5,751 bases of DNA from Clostridiales bacterium (GTDB taxonomy: Bacteria > Bacillota > Clostridia > Oscillospirales > QAMX01). The notes under the pieces are model-generated. The model had not been told where the DNA came from. It searched no databases and saw only the letters and a list, made by a program, of their open reading frames with translations. The stretch spans positions 1-5,751 of the forward strand of contig JAEERN010000061.1 in assembly GCA_016285815.1 (NCBI GenBank), read 5' to 3'. The position numbers were made by a program, and so were the translations under genes. Within the stretch, counting starts at the first letter, position 1; each line of letters starts with the position of its first letter. Below, piece by piece: positions 5,521 to 5,751 of the stretch.

Positions 5521-5751
5521 GTGACCCGCCGCCGTTTTCTCCTGTTCTCCGCCGGCGCAGGCGCCGCCGCTCTGATCGGGGTCCTGTTCCGCCCCGGTCC
5601 CGCGGCCGTCGCGGGCCTCGCCGCCCTTGCCGCCGCGGTCTGGGCCGCGCTCCGCTTCCTGCCGTTTTCGGCCCGGCGCGGGCTTTCGCGGTATTTCGCG
5701 CCTTTCGCCGTCGGCCTTGCGGTCCTGTCGGTCTGGTCCGCCCTGTATACG
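5521..5751 (+). CDS. N-terminal part of a multi-pass membrane protein, possibly ComEC-like
   Basis: The frame opens at GTG 5521 and is still open at the window edge (77 codons seen). The product starts with a basic MTRRRF, then three hydrophobic segments: about residues 6-22, 26-46 and 58-77, separated by short loops rich in Pro, Arg and Gly. This is the N-terminus of an inner-membrane protein with the cytoplasmic positive charge expected for an N-in orientation. Two or three closely packed Ala/Leu-rich helices behind an Arg-rich start are how ComEC/Rec2 DNA-uptake channel proteins begin, but the fragment has no diagnostic motif, so this is only a possibility. No clear promoter is seen in the 138 nt between this gene and the divergent gene start at 5382. 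Its transcript may come from the promoter at 4762-4791. Confidence 0.7.
   Translation, partial: MTRRRFLLFSAGAGAAALIGVLFRPGPAAVAGLAALAAAVWAALRFLPFSARRGLSRYFAPFAVGLAVLSVWSALYT

Overview
The window looks like chromosomal DNA from a GC-rich member of the Firmicutes, most likely an anaerobic Clostridia lineage such as the Oscillospiraceae. This is inferred from a GlpP-type antiterminator, a complete T-box leader, near-consensus sigma-A promoters and strong Shine-Dalgarno (SD) sequences, combined with very GC-rich third codon positions. No mobile element, tRNA, rRNA or CRISPR array was seen.

Left part (45-2555, + strand): a compact gene run encodes the ribosome-associated GTPase HflX, a YigZ/IMPACT-family protein whose start overlaps the hflX stop (ATGA), and a GlpP-like glycerol-3-phosphate-responsive antiterminator 25 nt further on. 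The GlpP start is best placed at ATG 2004, because the upstream GTG at 1992 lies inside the SD sequence.

Middle part (2605-4759, + strand): a consensus promoter (TTGACA, 17 nt, TATAAT) drives a leader of about 350 nt. The leader is a full T-box riboswitch: Stem I with AGAGAG and a GGCCGGUGCGAG distal loop, a Stem II region, Stem III, the GGGUGGUACCGCG T-box, a competing antiterminator and an 11-bp terminator. The gene it controls is neither an aminoacyl-tRNA synthetase nor an amino-acid biosynthesis or transport gene of a familiar kind. It is an AMP-forming acyl-CoA synthetase of 563 aa. Manual folding puts CUC (Leu) in the specifier position, and the UGGU of the T-box fits a tRNA with discriminator base A, as in tRNA-Leu. 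This suggests that uncharged tRNA-Leu induces a carboxylic-acid:CoA ligase, possibly one that activates isovalerate or a related branched acid for leucine synthesis. The link is the most interesting feature of the window; the substrate is inference.

Right part (4709-5751): a 17-bp hairpin flanked by A6 and T5 serves as a shared terminator between the ligase and a convergent minus-strand gene (4819-5382, 187 aa, unrecognised) that has its own good promoter. A second strong plus-strand promoter (4762-4791) fires into the 3' end of that minus-strand gene. It would produce antisense RNA and may also supply the 5' UTR of the next plus-strand gene (5521 onward), an incomplete multi-pass membrane protein that may be ComEC-like. 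That would be an excludon-like arrangement.
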